A DNA stretch of 64,000 nucleotides from an uncultured SAR86 cluster bacterium (lineage in GTDB: Bacteria; Pseudomonadota; Gammaproteobacteria; Magnimaribacterales; AG-339-G14). Below the pieces are notes generated by a model, which searched no databases, was not told where the DNA came from, and saw nothing but the letters and a program-made list of their open reading frames with translations. Made by a program: the position numbers and the translations under genes. Positions 43,237-51,633 of this stretch are shown here, in pieces (within the stretch, counting starts at the first letter, position 1; the number at the start of each line of letters is the position of its first letter). The stretch lies in NCBI GenBank assembly GCA_902616715.1, contig CACMTR010000001.1, positions 431,187-495,186 of the forward strand, in the 5' to 3' direction.

Positions 43237-44100
43237 TTATTCCTTAGAAAATAGTTCGTCTATTTTTTTTTCGTACATATGATAGTTCAGTACGTCATAT
43301 AATTCATCTCGAGATTGCATTTTTTTTAATTTTTTTTCTAGATTGTCAGAATTTATTAGCTCTTTATAAACGTCTTCTGCGGCTTTGGACATAGCCCTAA
43401 AAGCACTCAATGGATACAGGATCATTTTTACACCCGCATTTTTCAAATCATTAGTCTTAAACATTGGGGTAAGTCCAAACTCAGTAATGTTCGCTAAAAT
43501 AGGAGCATTAACATTTTTAGAAATCTCATGGTAATCTTCTAATTTTGTAATAGCTTCTGGGAAGATTGAATCTGCTCCCGCATCTACGAAAGCATTAGAT
43601 CTATCAATAACAGAATTAATTCCTTCTTTCGAAAAAGCATCCGTTCTCGCCATCAACATAAAATCATCTTTAGTTATTGAATCTTTGGCGGCTTTAATTC
43701 TATCTACCATTTCTTCTTCAGAAACTATTTCTTTCCCTGGTCTATGGCCGCAGCGCTTTTCAGAAACTTGATCCTCCAAATGAACTGCATCTGCGCCAGC
43801 CGAAATCATCTCTTTAATAGTCTTTGAAATATTAAGCCCGCTTCCCCATCCAGTATCGCAGTCAACCAAAATAGGTAGGTCAACAATCCCTTTAATCCTT
43901 CTTAGATCCTCTAAAACATTATCTCTTGAAGTAAGTGCAAGATCTGGTAACCCATAACTTGCATTTGCCACGCCGGCACCTGAAAGATAAATTGCTTTAT
44001 GACCACTTTTTTTTGCTAGCAAGGCAGAATAAGCGTTGATTGTTCCCACTATTTTTAAAGGAGAATCTTCTTTAAGCAATTTAAGGAAAGTTTCAGCCAT
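43237..44100 (-). CDS. prpB: 2-methylisocitrate lyase
   Basis: AIYLSGAGVANASYGLPDLALTSRDNVLED, HLEDQVSEKRCGHRPGKEIVS. Confidence 0.96.
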   Translation of the reverse strand: MAETFLKLLKEDSPLKIVGTINAYSALLAKKSGHKAIYLSGAGVANASYGLPDLALTSRDNVLEDLRRIKGIVDLPILVDCDTGWGSGLNISKTIKEMISAGADAVHLEDQVSEKRCGHRPGKEIVSEEEMVDRIKAAKDSITKDDFMLMARTDAFSKEGINSVIDRSNAFVDAGADSIFPEAITKLEDYHEISKNVNAPILANITEFGLTPMFKTNDLKNAGVKMILYPLSAFRAMSKAAEDVYKELINSDNLEKKLKKMQSRDELYDVLNYHMYEKKIDELFSKE

Positions 44101-44101
44101 A

Positions 44102-44698
44102 TTAAATTTTGTTGATTAGGATTGTTTTTAATTCTTCGTGAGAATCAGCAATTAGGAGATTCGGGTATTCTTGCTTTATATGCTCGGGTGCCTGAAAAAA
44201 AATTCCTAAATCTGCTTCGTTTAACATATTAATATCATTATATGAGTCTCCCGCAGCGAAAACTTCGTAATTCAGTGATTTTAAAGCCTCAATTACTTTT
44301 TTCTTATTATTTTTCTGTCTTAATTTGTAACCCATTATTTTGTCATCTTCAATATTAAGGTGATGACAAATTATGCTAGGAAAGTTCAATTTTTCCACTA
44401 GGGGCCAAGCTAATTCATAAAAAGTATCTGAAACAATTGTTACTTGAAAATTTGACCTTGCCCAATTTAAAAAATCCTCTGCGCCGTCGAAAGGTTTCAT
44501 TGTCCTAACGATTTCTTGAATGTCGCTTAATTTAATACCTTTTTCGTTTACAACATTCATTCTGAGTTGCATTAACTCATCATAATCTTTCAGATCCTGA
44601 GTAGTTAACATGAGATCTTTGGAATTGGTAGCTTCAGCGACATGCTGCCAGATTTCAGGAATGAGGACACCCTCAAAATCTAAGCACAAATATTTCAT
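44102..44698 (-). CDS. thrH: Bifunctional phosphoserine phosphatase / homoserine phosphotransferase
   Basis: CLDFEGVLIPEIWQHVAE, TIVSDTFYELAWPLVEKL, AAGDSYNDINMLNEADLGIFF. Confidence 0.93.
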   Translation of the reverse strand: MKYLCLDFEGVLIPEIWQHVAEATNSKDLMLTTQDLKDYDELMQLRMNVVNEKGIKLSDIQEIVRTMKPFDGAEDFLNWARSNFQVTIVSDTFYELAWPLVEKLNFPSIICHHLNIEDDKIMGYKLRQKNNKKKVIEALKSLNYEVFAAGDSYNDINMLNEADLGIFFQAPEHIKQEYPNLLIADSHEELKTILINKI

Positions 44699-45673
44699 TT
44701 ACCTTCTTTGAAGTTTAAAATTTTCAAAGATTTTATCTAACTCTTTTTTTGATTTGGTTGCACAACCTTTTGCAACAATATCTTTTGTTAAATGAGGAGC
44801 AAACATGTTGATGAATTCAAATAAATGACTTCTTAAATAAGTTCCTCTTCTGAACCCCATATATGTTGTTCCTGAATCGAATAAATGATTAGCATTTATT
44901 GCTTCAAGATCTGTGTCCTCATCTGGGTTAAAAGCCATGCTTGCAATGATCCCAACTCCGGTGCCCATTTTCACATACGTCTTGATAACATCAGCATCAG
45001 TCGCAGTAAAAACAACATTTGCTTTCAGACCTCTTTCAAAAAAAGCTCTATCAAGATCATTACTTCCTGTAAATCCAAAAACATAAGTAACTATAGGGTA
45101 TTGAGCTAGATCTTTTAGTTTAATTTTAGGCAGTTTTGTTAACGGATGTTTTTTCGGAACAATTATACTTCTAGACCATTTGTAACAAGGAAGTTTGATT
45201 AGATTTTCTCCCTTTTCATTCGTTTCTGTCCATATAGCCAAGTCAACCTCTCCTTTTGAAGCCATTTCTACTGACTCGTCTGGAGTACACTGATGCATTT
45301 GAAAGTGAACGTTTGGATATTTTTTAACAAACTTGTCTACTACATTAGGTAGAGTAAATTTAGCCTGGGTGTGCGTAGTTGCTATAGCCAGGGTGCCGTA
45401 ATCTTCATCTGAGAATTCAGTTGCCGCATGTTTGATACCATCAACCAAGGCAAGAATCTCTTCTATCTGTTCAAGTATTTTTTGTCCTACAGGAGTAATG
45501 CTTACAAGGTGTTTTCCAGACCTTTCAAACAGCTCTATACCCAACTCTTCTTCAAGTAATTTAATCTGTTTACTTATCCCGGGTTGAGATGTGTACAAAG
45601 TCTTAGAAGCTTGAGAAACATTTAAATTGCTTCTAGCGACTTCTCTGACATATAAAAGTTGTTGGAACTTCAT
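44699..45673 (-). CDS. cysB: LysR-type transcriptional regulator, CysB orthologue
   Basis: MKFQQLLYVREVARSNLNVSQASKTLYTSQPGISKQIKLLEEELGIELFERSGKHL; ATTHTQAKFTLPNVV; VTYVFGFTGSNDLDRAF; VFTATDADVIKTYVKMGTGVGIIASMA. Confidence 0.93.
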   Translation of the reverse strand: MKFQQLLYVREVARSNLNVSQASKTLYTSQPGISKQIKLLEEELGIELFERSGKHLVSITPVGQKILEQIEEILALVDGIKHAATEFSDEDYGTLAIATTHTQAKFTLPNVVDKFVKKYPNVHFQMHQCTPDESVEMASKGEVDLAIWTETNEKGENLIKLPCYKWSRSIIVPKKHPLTKLPKIKLKDLAQYPIVTYVFGFTGSNDLDRAFFERGLKANVVFTATDADVIKTYVKMGTGVGIIASMAFNPDEDTDLEAINANHLFDSGTTYMGFRRGTYLRSHLFEFINMFAPHLTKDIVAKGCATKSKKELDKIFENFKLQRR

Positions 45674-45720
45674 AAATACTTATTTCTTAATGATATATTG
45701 AAATGATTTTAAACAAATTT

Positions 45721-45734
45721 TTTGATATATCAAA
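45721..45734. promoter_or_regulatory. Perfect 14 bp palindrome TTTGATATATCAAA in the cysB/lexA divergent intergenic region; core TGATATAT repeated at 45691-45698
   Basis: Read directly; the two TGATATAT copies are 32 bp apart. Confidence 0.4.
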
Positions 45735-45746
45735 TATTTATATTAG

Positions 45747-45774
45747 ATGACAAACTTGAAATACTGTATATAAT
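45747..45774 (+). promoter_or_regulatory. lexA promoter: -35 ATGACA (45747-45752), 16 bp spacer, -10 TATAAT (45769-45774)
   Basis: 5/6 and 6/6 consensus matches; the -10 lies inside the LexA operator. Confidence 0.65.
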
Positions 45775-45781
45775 TACAGTA
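45762..45781. promoter_or_regulatory. LexA operator (SOS box) TACTGTATATAATTACAGTA
   Basis: Canonical CTGT-N8-ACAG core at 45764-45779 directly before lexA ATG at 45781. Confidence 0.9.
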
Positions 45782-46380
45782 TGAACACATTAACCAATAG
45801 ACAAAAGGAAATATTTGATTTTATAAAATCAAAAATATCCGATGAAGGCTACCCTCCTACTAGAATGGAAATTTCAAAATTCTTTGGCTTTAAGTCACCG
45901 AATGCTGCTGAAGATCATCTTAAAGCTTTAAAAAAGAAAGGTTTTATTAATATTCTCTCTGGAACTTCAAGGGGAATTTCTTTAAGTGATGATGACGATA
46001 ATATTCCTGTGATAGGTTTAGTAAGCGCTGGAAGTCCAATGCTTGCTGAAGAAAATGTTGAGAAAAAGATACCTGCTCTGCCAATTTCCTCACACGGTGT
46101 AGATTTTTATTTAAGAGTTAGAGGAGACAGCATGATTAATGTTGGAATCTTTGACAACGATCTTATTGCAGTGAACAAGGATCTGAAAGTCAAAAAAAAT
46201 GCTATTGTAATTGCAAGAATTGATGATGAAGTTACTGTTAAAACTTTAATAGAAATTTCTAACAATAAGGTAGTTCTCAAAGCAGAAAATGAGAATTACG
46301 ACGACATTGTCATAAATCCTAATAAAGTTAATTTAAACTTTGAAGGAACTTGTGTTGGTCTAATCAGAAATATGAACTAA
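45781..46380 (+). CDS. lexA: LexA repressor
   Basis: TNRQKEIFDFIKSKISDEGYPPTRMEISKFFGFKSPNAAEDHLKAL; cleavage-site context VSAGSPM; FYLRVRGDSMINVGIFDND. Confidence 0.97.
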   Translation: MNTLTNRQKEIFDFIKSKISDEGYPPTRMEISKFFGFKSPNAAEDHLKALKKKGFINILSGTSRGISLSDDDDNIPVIGLVSAGSPMLAEENVEKKIPALPISSHGVDFYLRVRGDSMINVGIFDNDLIAVNKDLKVKKNAIVIARIDDEVTVKTLIEISNNKVVLKAENENYDDIVINPNKVNLNFEGTCVGLIRNMN

Positions 46381-48914
46381 TTGATCAAGTTGAAACTTTT
46401 TAAATCGAAAGTTTTTTTTATAAGGTCGCTTTGATCTTTATCCTCAAGTTTATAAAAGTCATTTTGACATTCAATTTCTTGCTCGCCACATTTTAAATAT
46501 TTAACAAATTTGAATGCCTTTCCTGGTTTCTTTATTTTAATTCCAATAGGTCTTGATGTTTCAGGATGGAATCCTAGAATTCTTAAACTTTTCAAAACAA
46601 AAAGCTGGGTATCTTTGTTTTCATAATCTAATTCATGCGGATTATAGTAAGTAACCTTTGGATTTTTAGGTTTGTCTTCAGGAGGCAATTTTGTAGCTTT
46701 ATTAAAGCCATCAAATTCAGTATATTCGCCAAATCTACCATTTTTTAATAAAACTGGTAGCTGACTTGTAGGTTCAGTAAATAAAATATGCTCTCCGGAG
46801 TCCCTTTCAATCAACTCTACTGCTCTATTTAAGCCAATCTCAAGAAGCTTTTCGTCGTCGTCAGGGGCTCCGTAGATTTTTTTCTCATCTTTAAGAGTCC
46901 ATACGCAAGGTCCATTTATACTGATATCTGCAAAAATTGATTCTCCATAATCTGGGTGTAATCCAATCTCTTTTGGAAGTTCTTGATAAGTTTCCCATTT
47001 GACACTTGTATCGAAAGGTTTTTTTGTCCATTTGCATGAAGAGCATCCGATGAAATAGCCCCAAGCACCAGATTTTAAACTTACTTCTTCACCACATTTT
47101 GGGCAAGCTCTAGTAATTGTTCCATCCTCCTTGACGGGGAAAATCTGATTGTATAATTCATTGTTTAAGATATCTAAAACTTGCCTGGTCTTAAAATCTT
47201 CTTTGTTACTAATTTCAATGTTGTCTACTTTTTTATTTAAGTAACTTTGTAATAACTCCCAAAACTTGTCTAATACCTCCTTCCAAGATATTTCGCCCGA
47301 TGAGATCTTATCTAAATCTTTCTCCATATCTGCTGTAAATTTATCTTCTATAAAAAAATCTTTGAAAATAAATTTCAAATATGAACTTAATACTCTTCCT
47401 AAATCTGAAGGATTTATACTTTTCGTCCCATAGGTGTATTTTTTATCTCTTAGATTTTTTAGAATTGAAGCGTAAGTTGAGGGACGGCCGATTCCTTCTT
47501 CCTCCATTTTTTTTATTAAAGATGCTTCAGAATATCTTCTTGGAGGAGAGGTAAATTTTTGTTCAAAATAAATTTTTGATAAATTCAATTCGCTGCCAAT
47601 CTCCAGATTGTCAGGGAAGTCGTCAGCCACCCCTTCCTCTTGATCTTCTTTTGTCAGAAGTTCAAATCCTAGAAATAAATTTTTTCTAGATGCTGCTCTA
47701 AAAACAAATTTTTCATCTGAAGAACTGATTACTAATGTCTTTCTTTCGTATTTTGAGTTTGACATTTGACTGGCTAACGTTCTATTCCATATTAAAGAAT
47801 ATAATTTCATTTCATCGCCACTAAGTTTTGATTTAGAAGGTTTTAATGAAAAATCTGTAGGTCTTATGGGTTCATGAGCTTCTTGTGAGTTGGCAGCTTT
47901 AGATTTATAAATTTTTGTATTTTCTGAAAGATAATTATCTCCATATTCACTTTTTATAAAATCTCTTAAATCACCTAGTACATCATTACTAATAGAAATT
48001 CCGTCAGTTCTCAAATAGGTTATCAGACCTTCCTCATAAAGCTTTTGCGCAACTCGCATTGTTCTGTCTGCAGTAAATGCCAACTTGCTTGAGGCTGCTT
48101 GTTGAAGAGTAGAAGTTCGAAAAGGAGCCTTAGGTAAATTTGTTTGAGGTTTTGACTCAATATCTTTTAAAAAAAAGTCCTTGGATAAAAGATCTTCGTT
48201 TATAGAGTTTGCATCTTCTTCGTTAGTAATTCTTTTTTTGTCAGTCTTTTCGCCATCTATGGAGGTTAAATTTGCTTCAACTTCAAATTCGTTAAATTTA
48301 AAGTCGCCTTTAAATGGCCAATACTCTTCTGGAATAAAAGCGTCAATTTCATCTTCTTTTTCACAGACTATTCTTAGCGATGGAGATTGAACCCTACCTG
48401 CCGATTTAGCTCTAGATATATGTCTCCATAAAAAAGGAGAAACCTTAAATCCAATTAAGTGATCTAAAATTCTTCTTGCAAGATAAGCGTCCACAAGATT
48501 TTGATCTATTTCTCTAGGATTTTTTACAGCTTCTTCTATTGCTGTTGGTGTGATTTCTGTAAAACTAATTCTTGAAACTAATTTATCTTTTAGGAGTTTC
48601 TTTTTCTCAAATTCGTTTTTTAAGTGCCATGCAATTGCCTCTCCCTCTCTGTCCGGGTCAGTAGCTAAATAAATAGAATCATTTTCTTTGCAAAGCTTAT
48701 TTAACTCTCTAATAACCTTTTTTCCTTTTTCAGTAGCTGCCCATTTAAGATCTTCCCAATCAGACGGATTTACAGCTTTTTCCTCATTTGGTAAATCGCA
48801 AATGTGTCCTAAGCATGCATTTACTACCCAAGAATCGTTTGGAAATTTGGAGTCTAAATATCCTTTGATTTTAGTCGCCTTAGCATTTGATTCTACTATT
48901 ACTAAATTCTTCAT
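46377..48914 (-). CDS. topA: DNA topoisomerase I
   Basis: LVIVESNAKATKIKGYL, YLATDPDREGEAIAWHL, GLITYLRTDGISIS, EEGIGRPSTYASI, Zn ribbon CPKCGEE...CSSCKW. Confidence 0.97.
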   Translation of the reverse strand: MKNLVIVESNAKATKIKGYLDSKFPNDSWVVNACLGHICDLPNEEKAVNPSDWEDLKWAATEKGKKVIRELNKLCKENDSIYLATDPDREGEAIAWHLKNEFEKKKLLKDKLVSRISFTEITPTAIEEAVKNPREIDQNLVDAYLARRILDHLIGFKVSPFLWRHISRAKSAGRVQSPSLRIVCEKEDEIDAFIPEEYWPFKGDFKFNEFEVEANLTSIDGEKTDKKRITNEEDANSINEDLLSKDFFLKDIESKPQTNLPKAPFRTSTLQQAASSKLAFTADRTMRVAQKLYEEGLITYLRTDGISISNDVLGDLRDFIKSEYGDNYLSENTKIYKSKAANSQEAHEPIRPTDFSLKPSKSKLSGDEMKLYSLIWNRTLASQMSNSKYERKTLVISSSDEKFVFRAASRKNLFLGFELLTKEDQEEGVADDFPDNLEIGSELNLSKIYFEQKFTSPPRRYSEASLIKKMEEEGIGRPSTYASILKNLRDKKYTYGTKSINPSDLGRVLSSYLKFIFKDFFIEDKFTADMEKDLDKISSGEISWKEVLDKFWELLQSYLNKKVDNIEISNKEDFKTRQVLDILNNELYNQIFPVKEDGTITRACPKCGEEVSLKSGAWGYFIGCSSCKWTKKPFDTSVKWETYQELPKEIGLHPDYGESIFADISINGPCVWTLKDEKKIYGAPDDDEKLLEIGLNRAVELIERDSGEHILFTEPTSQLPVLLKNGRFGEYTEFDGFNKATKLPPEDKPKNPKVTYYNPHELDYENKDTQLFVLKSLRILGFHPETSRPIGIKIKKPGKAFKFVKYLKCGEQEIECQNDFYKLEDKDQSDLIKKTFDLKSFNLIN
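46393..46419 (+). terminator. Candidate intrinsic terminator of lexA, inside topA 3' CDS
   Basis: AAACTTT-TTAAATCG-AAAGTTT followed by TTTTT, 12 nt after lexA stop; stem contains only 1 GC pair. Confidence 0.4.
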
Positions 48915-48921
48915 CTTTTTT

Positions 48922-48951
48922 AATATGTGATAAAGATTTATATTTTGTCAA
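48922..48951 (-). promoter_or_regulatory. topA promoter: -35 TTGACA (48946-48951), 18 bp spacer, -10 CATATT (48922-48927)
   Basis: Perfect -35 and 4/6 -10, ending 7 nt before the ATG. Confidence 0.5.
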
Positions 48952-48956
48952 GTTAA

Positions 48957-49958
48957 TTAAATTTCAAGGCTGGATTTTAATAAATCTGTTCCATAAAAAA
49001 TAAACCCAGAATATAGCTGTACTAAATCAGCTCCAAGATTAATTCTTTTTGCAACATCTTCTTTAGTCATGATACCTCCCGAAGAAATTAATGATATTTC
49101 ATCACCACAGATCTGTTTTGCGAAGGTTAAATTATCCTCTGACAATTTTTTAATGTAATTTCCACTAATTCCACCTTTAAATTTCTTATCATGCTCTATT
49201 GAACTATTGTTAAGAATTATCCCATCAACTTTAAACTCAAGACACGACATCAGAATTTTCTCAAGATTTTCTTTAGATTCGTCTGGAGATATTTTCAATA
49301 TAAAAGGTTTAGTTTGGCTAAATCCTCCGTTTAGTTGATCTTTTTTATTCATTATTTTTTCAATTAAATCTCTAAAATAACTCTCTGAGGAAAGGTCTCT
49401 AAGGTTTTCTGTATTGGGTGAAGAAATATTAATGGCAATGTAGTCTGCTTGATCATGCACATAATCGATCAAATGAAGGTAATCCTTGTAGGCATTTATA
49501 GTTTTTGTTTCTTTACTTTTACCAATGCTAATACCCAAAACTCCATCAAAAGACAGTTTATTTCTTTCTACATTCTTTAGACCTTGGTAAACACCAACAT
49601 TATTAAAGCCCAACGAATTTACGATATTTTTTTCTTTTGTGAATCTATGGACTCTTGGTTTAGGATTTCCTGATTGAGGTTTAAGAGTAAAAGTACCCAC
49701 TTCAACAAAACCAAACCCGAGTTTTCCTAGCACGTGAAAATAATCAGCGTTTTTATCTAGTCCTCCAGCAACTCCAATTTTGTTTGGAAAATTAAGATTT
49801 AATATTTGATCTCCAGTTGAGTTTTGAAAGCCCTGATTGGACATCGAAGAAAGAAGGCCTAAATTATATAGAAGCTTTAAACCTTCCAAACTTAATTTAT
49901 TACTTAATTCCGGAGGAAGAAGATGGGCTAATGAAATTCCTAATCTATTAAGATTCAC
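48957..49958 (-). CDS. pyrD: Dihydroorotate dehydrogenase (quinone)
   Basis: IGVAGGLDKNADYFHVLGKLGFGFVEVGTFTLKPQSGNPKPRVHRF, AINISSPNTENLRDL, LISSGGIMTKEDVAKRINLGADLVQLYSG. Confidence 0.97.
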   Translation of the reverse strand: MNLNRLGISLAHLLPPELSNKLSLEGLKLLYNLGLLSSMSNQGFQNSTGDQILNLNFPNKIGVAGGLDKNADYFHVLGKLGFGFVEVGTFTLKPQSGNPKPRVHRFTKEKNIVNSLGFNNVGVYQGLKNVERNKLSFDGVLGISIGKSKETKTINAYKDYLHLIDYVHDQADYIAINISSPNTENLRDLSSESYFRDLIEKIMNKKDQLNGGFSQTKPFILKISPDESKENLEKILMSCLEFKVDGIILNNSSIEHDKKFKGGISGNYIKKLSEDNLTFAKQICGDEISLISSGGIMTKEDVAKRINLGADLVQLYSGFIFYGTDLLKSSLEI

Positions 49959-49963
49959 TTAAA

Positions 49964-50812
49964 TTAATCATCCAAATTAATTAATGGTTGGCCCCAAGAA
50001 AGTTTTGTTCTACATGCTTCAAAATAATCGTAACCAGGAGGATGGATCAAGCTATAACTATTCTCATTTCTAGAAATAATAATTTCAGAGCCTTGATAAA
50101 CTTCAAAGTCTTCTCTTCCATCAACTACAATTGACGCCTTTACTGAATTCTTGAGTTTTATCTTTAATTTTTTTCTGTTTGGCAAGATTAACGGATTTGA
50201 AGAAGAACTTTGTGAAAACATAGGCAAGATTGCAAATACTTCTTCTGTGGGATAAATGATAGGACCGCCTCCGGAGAAAAAATATCCTGAAGATCCGGTA
50301 GCTGAAGAAACAATGACACCATCAGATTTGTGTTTGGAAATAAGCACTTCTTCTTGAAATATCGAAAAATTTAACATCTTTGCAACCGTCCCAGAGTGAA
50401 AGACAACTTCATTTATGCCTATCAAGGATTCAGAATCATCTACTTGTATACTCAAAGAGGGTCTTTTTTCCAATTGATACTTTCCTGAAAAAACCTCTGG
50501 CAATACTTTGGAAATTGAATCTACATTCAAATCAGTCAGAAAACCTAATTTACCAATATTTATTCCTAGTAAAGGAATTTCATGGTCAATTAAATTAGCC
50601 ACCGTTCGAATCATAGTTCCATCTCCTCCGATAACCAAAATTAAATCGGATTCTTTCTTTGAAACAACCTTATCAATACCTTTTTCATTTACAGGTAAGA
50701 TGTTTTTCACGTCAATATTTTCCTTTTTTGCTGTCTCGATACATAGGTCTAGAGCCTCTTTAAAGTTTCTAGAAGCTGAGTGAACAATGGTTATGGAATT
50801 GATAACTTTCAT
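49964..50812 (-). CDS. nadK: NAD(+) kinase
   Basis: LVIGGDGTMIRTV, LGINIGKLGFLTDL, SDGVIVSSATGSSGYFFSGGGPII. Confidence 0.94.
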   Translation of the reverse strand: MKVINSITIVHSASRNFKEALDLCIETAKKENIDVKNILPVNEKGIDKVVSKKESDLILVIGGDGTMIRTVANLIDHEIPLLGINIGKLGFLTDLNVDSISKVLPEVFSGKYQLEKRPSLSIQVDDSESLIGINEVVFHSGTVAKMLNFSIFQEEVLISKHKSDGVIVSSATGSSGYFFSGGGPIIYPTEEVFAILPMFSQSSSSNPLILPNRKKLKIKLKNSVKASIVVDGREDFEVYQGSEIIISRNENSYSLIHPPGYDYFEACRTKLSWGQPLINLDD

Positions 50813-50815
50813 TAA

Positions 50816-51556
50816 TTAATTATTAGACACTAAAATTTCATTTTTTCTTATATTTTTTACAAAATAAATAAAAAAAGTATCCACGATAGCGATAAAAAAT
50901 TTAAACACATATTTCGTTAAAGAAATACTTAAGGCTGTTAAAAAATCTAATTCTCCAGCAATTACCCAAACAAAAGTATAAATAAATGTATCCAAAGCTT
51001 GTGAAAGAAGAGTTGAAACGTTATTTCTTAGCCACAACATTTTCTCTCCCGTAATTGTTCTAATTTTATGAAACACCCATACGTCAAAACTCTGACTAAT
51101 AAGATAAGCAGTTATTGAACCAATAACAAAAATTGGAGAGTAAACTGCTAATGTTGAGATTGCTTCATGAACAGATTCTGCAGAACTACTAATTTTTGAG
51201 GGGACATATAAAGTGCTCAGAACAAGAGTCAACATGACTACCACATTGGCTACAGCGCCAATTATCACAGCTTTTGTTGCTTCTTTTCGTCCATATTTCT
51301 CATTCAGTAAATCTGTTGCAAAGTAAATTCCAGAGTACATTATGGCGCCCATGCTAACTGTAAAGGTGTATCCAAATACCTCAAGATCACTTACCTTTCC
51401 ACCTTGTAAATTTCCTAAAATAATCCCAAGAACAACTGCCGCATATAAACCTTCTTTGCCGAAAAAATAAAATAATATTATGGCAAGTGATAAGTCATAC
51501 AAAACGGTTACTATCCATAAAATTTCCGGATTACTGTAAAAAAATTCTAAGTTCAT
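50816..51556 (-). CDS. Queuosine precursor transporter (VUT/YhhQ family)
   Basis: GAIMYSGIYFATDLLNEKYGRKEATKAV, SQSFDVWVFHKIRTITGEKMLWLRNNVSTLLSQALDTFIY. Confidence 0.92.
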   Translation of the reverse strand: MNLEFFYSNPEILWIVTVLYDLSLAIILFYFFGKEGLYAAVVLGIILGNLQGGKVSDLEVFGYTFTVSMGAIMYSGIYFATDLLNEKYGRKEATKAVIIGAVANVVVMLTLVLSTLYVPSKISSSAESVHEAISTLAVYSPIFVIGSITAYLISQSFDVWVFHKIRTITGEKMLWLRNNVSTLLSQALDTFIYTFVWVIAGELDFLTALSISLTKYVFKFFIAIVDTFFIYFVKNIRKNEILVSNN

Positions 51557-51633
51557 TTATTTAGTAATATGGGTTGAACAAAATCAAACCTTAGTTTAAC
51601 TTATAAAAAATAAATTTGGATAAGGAGTAATTT

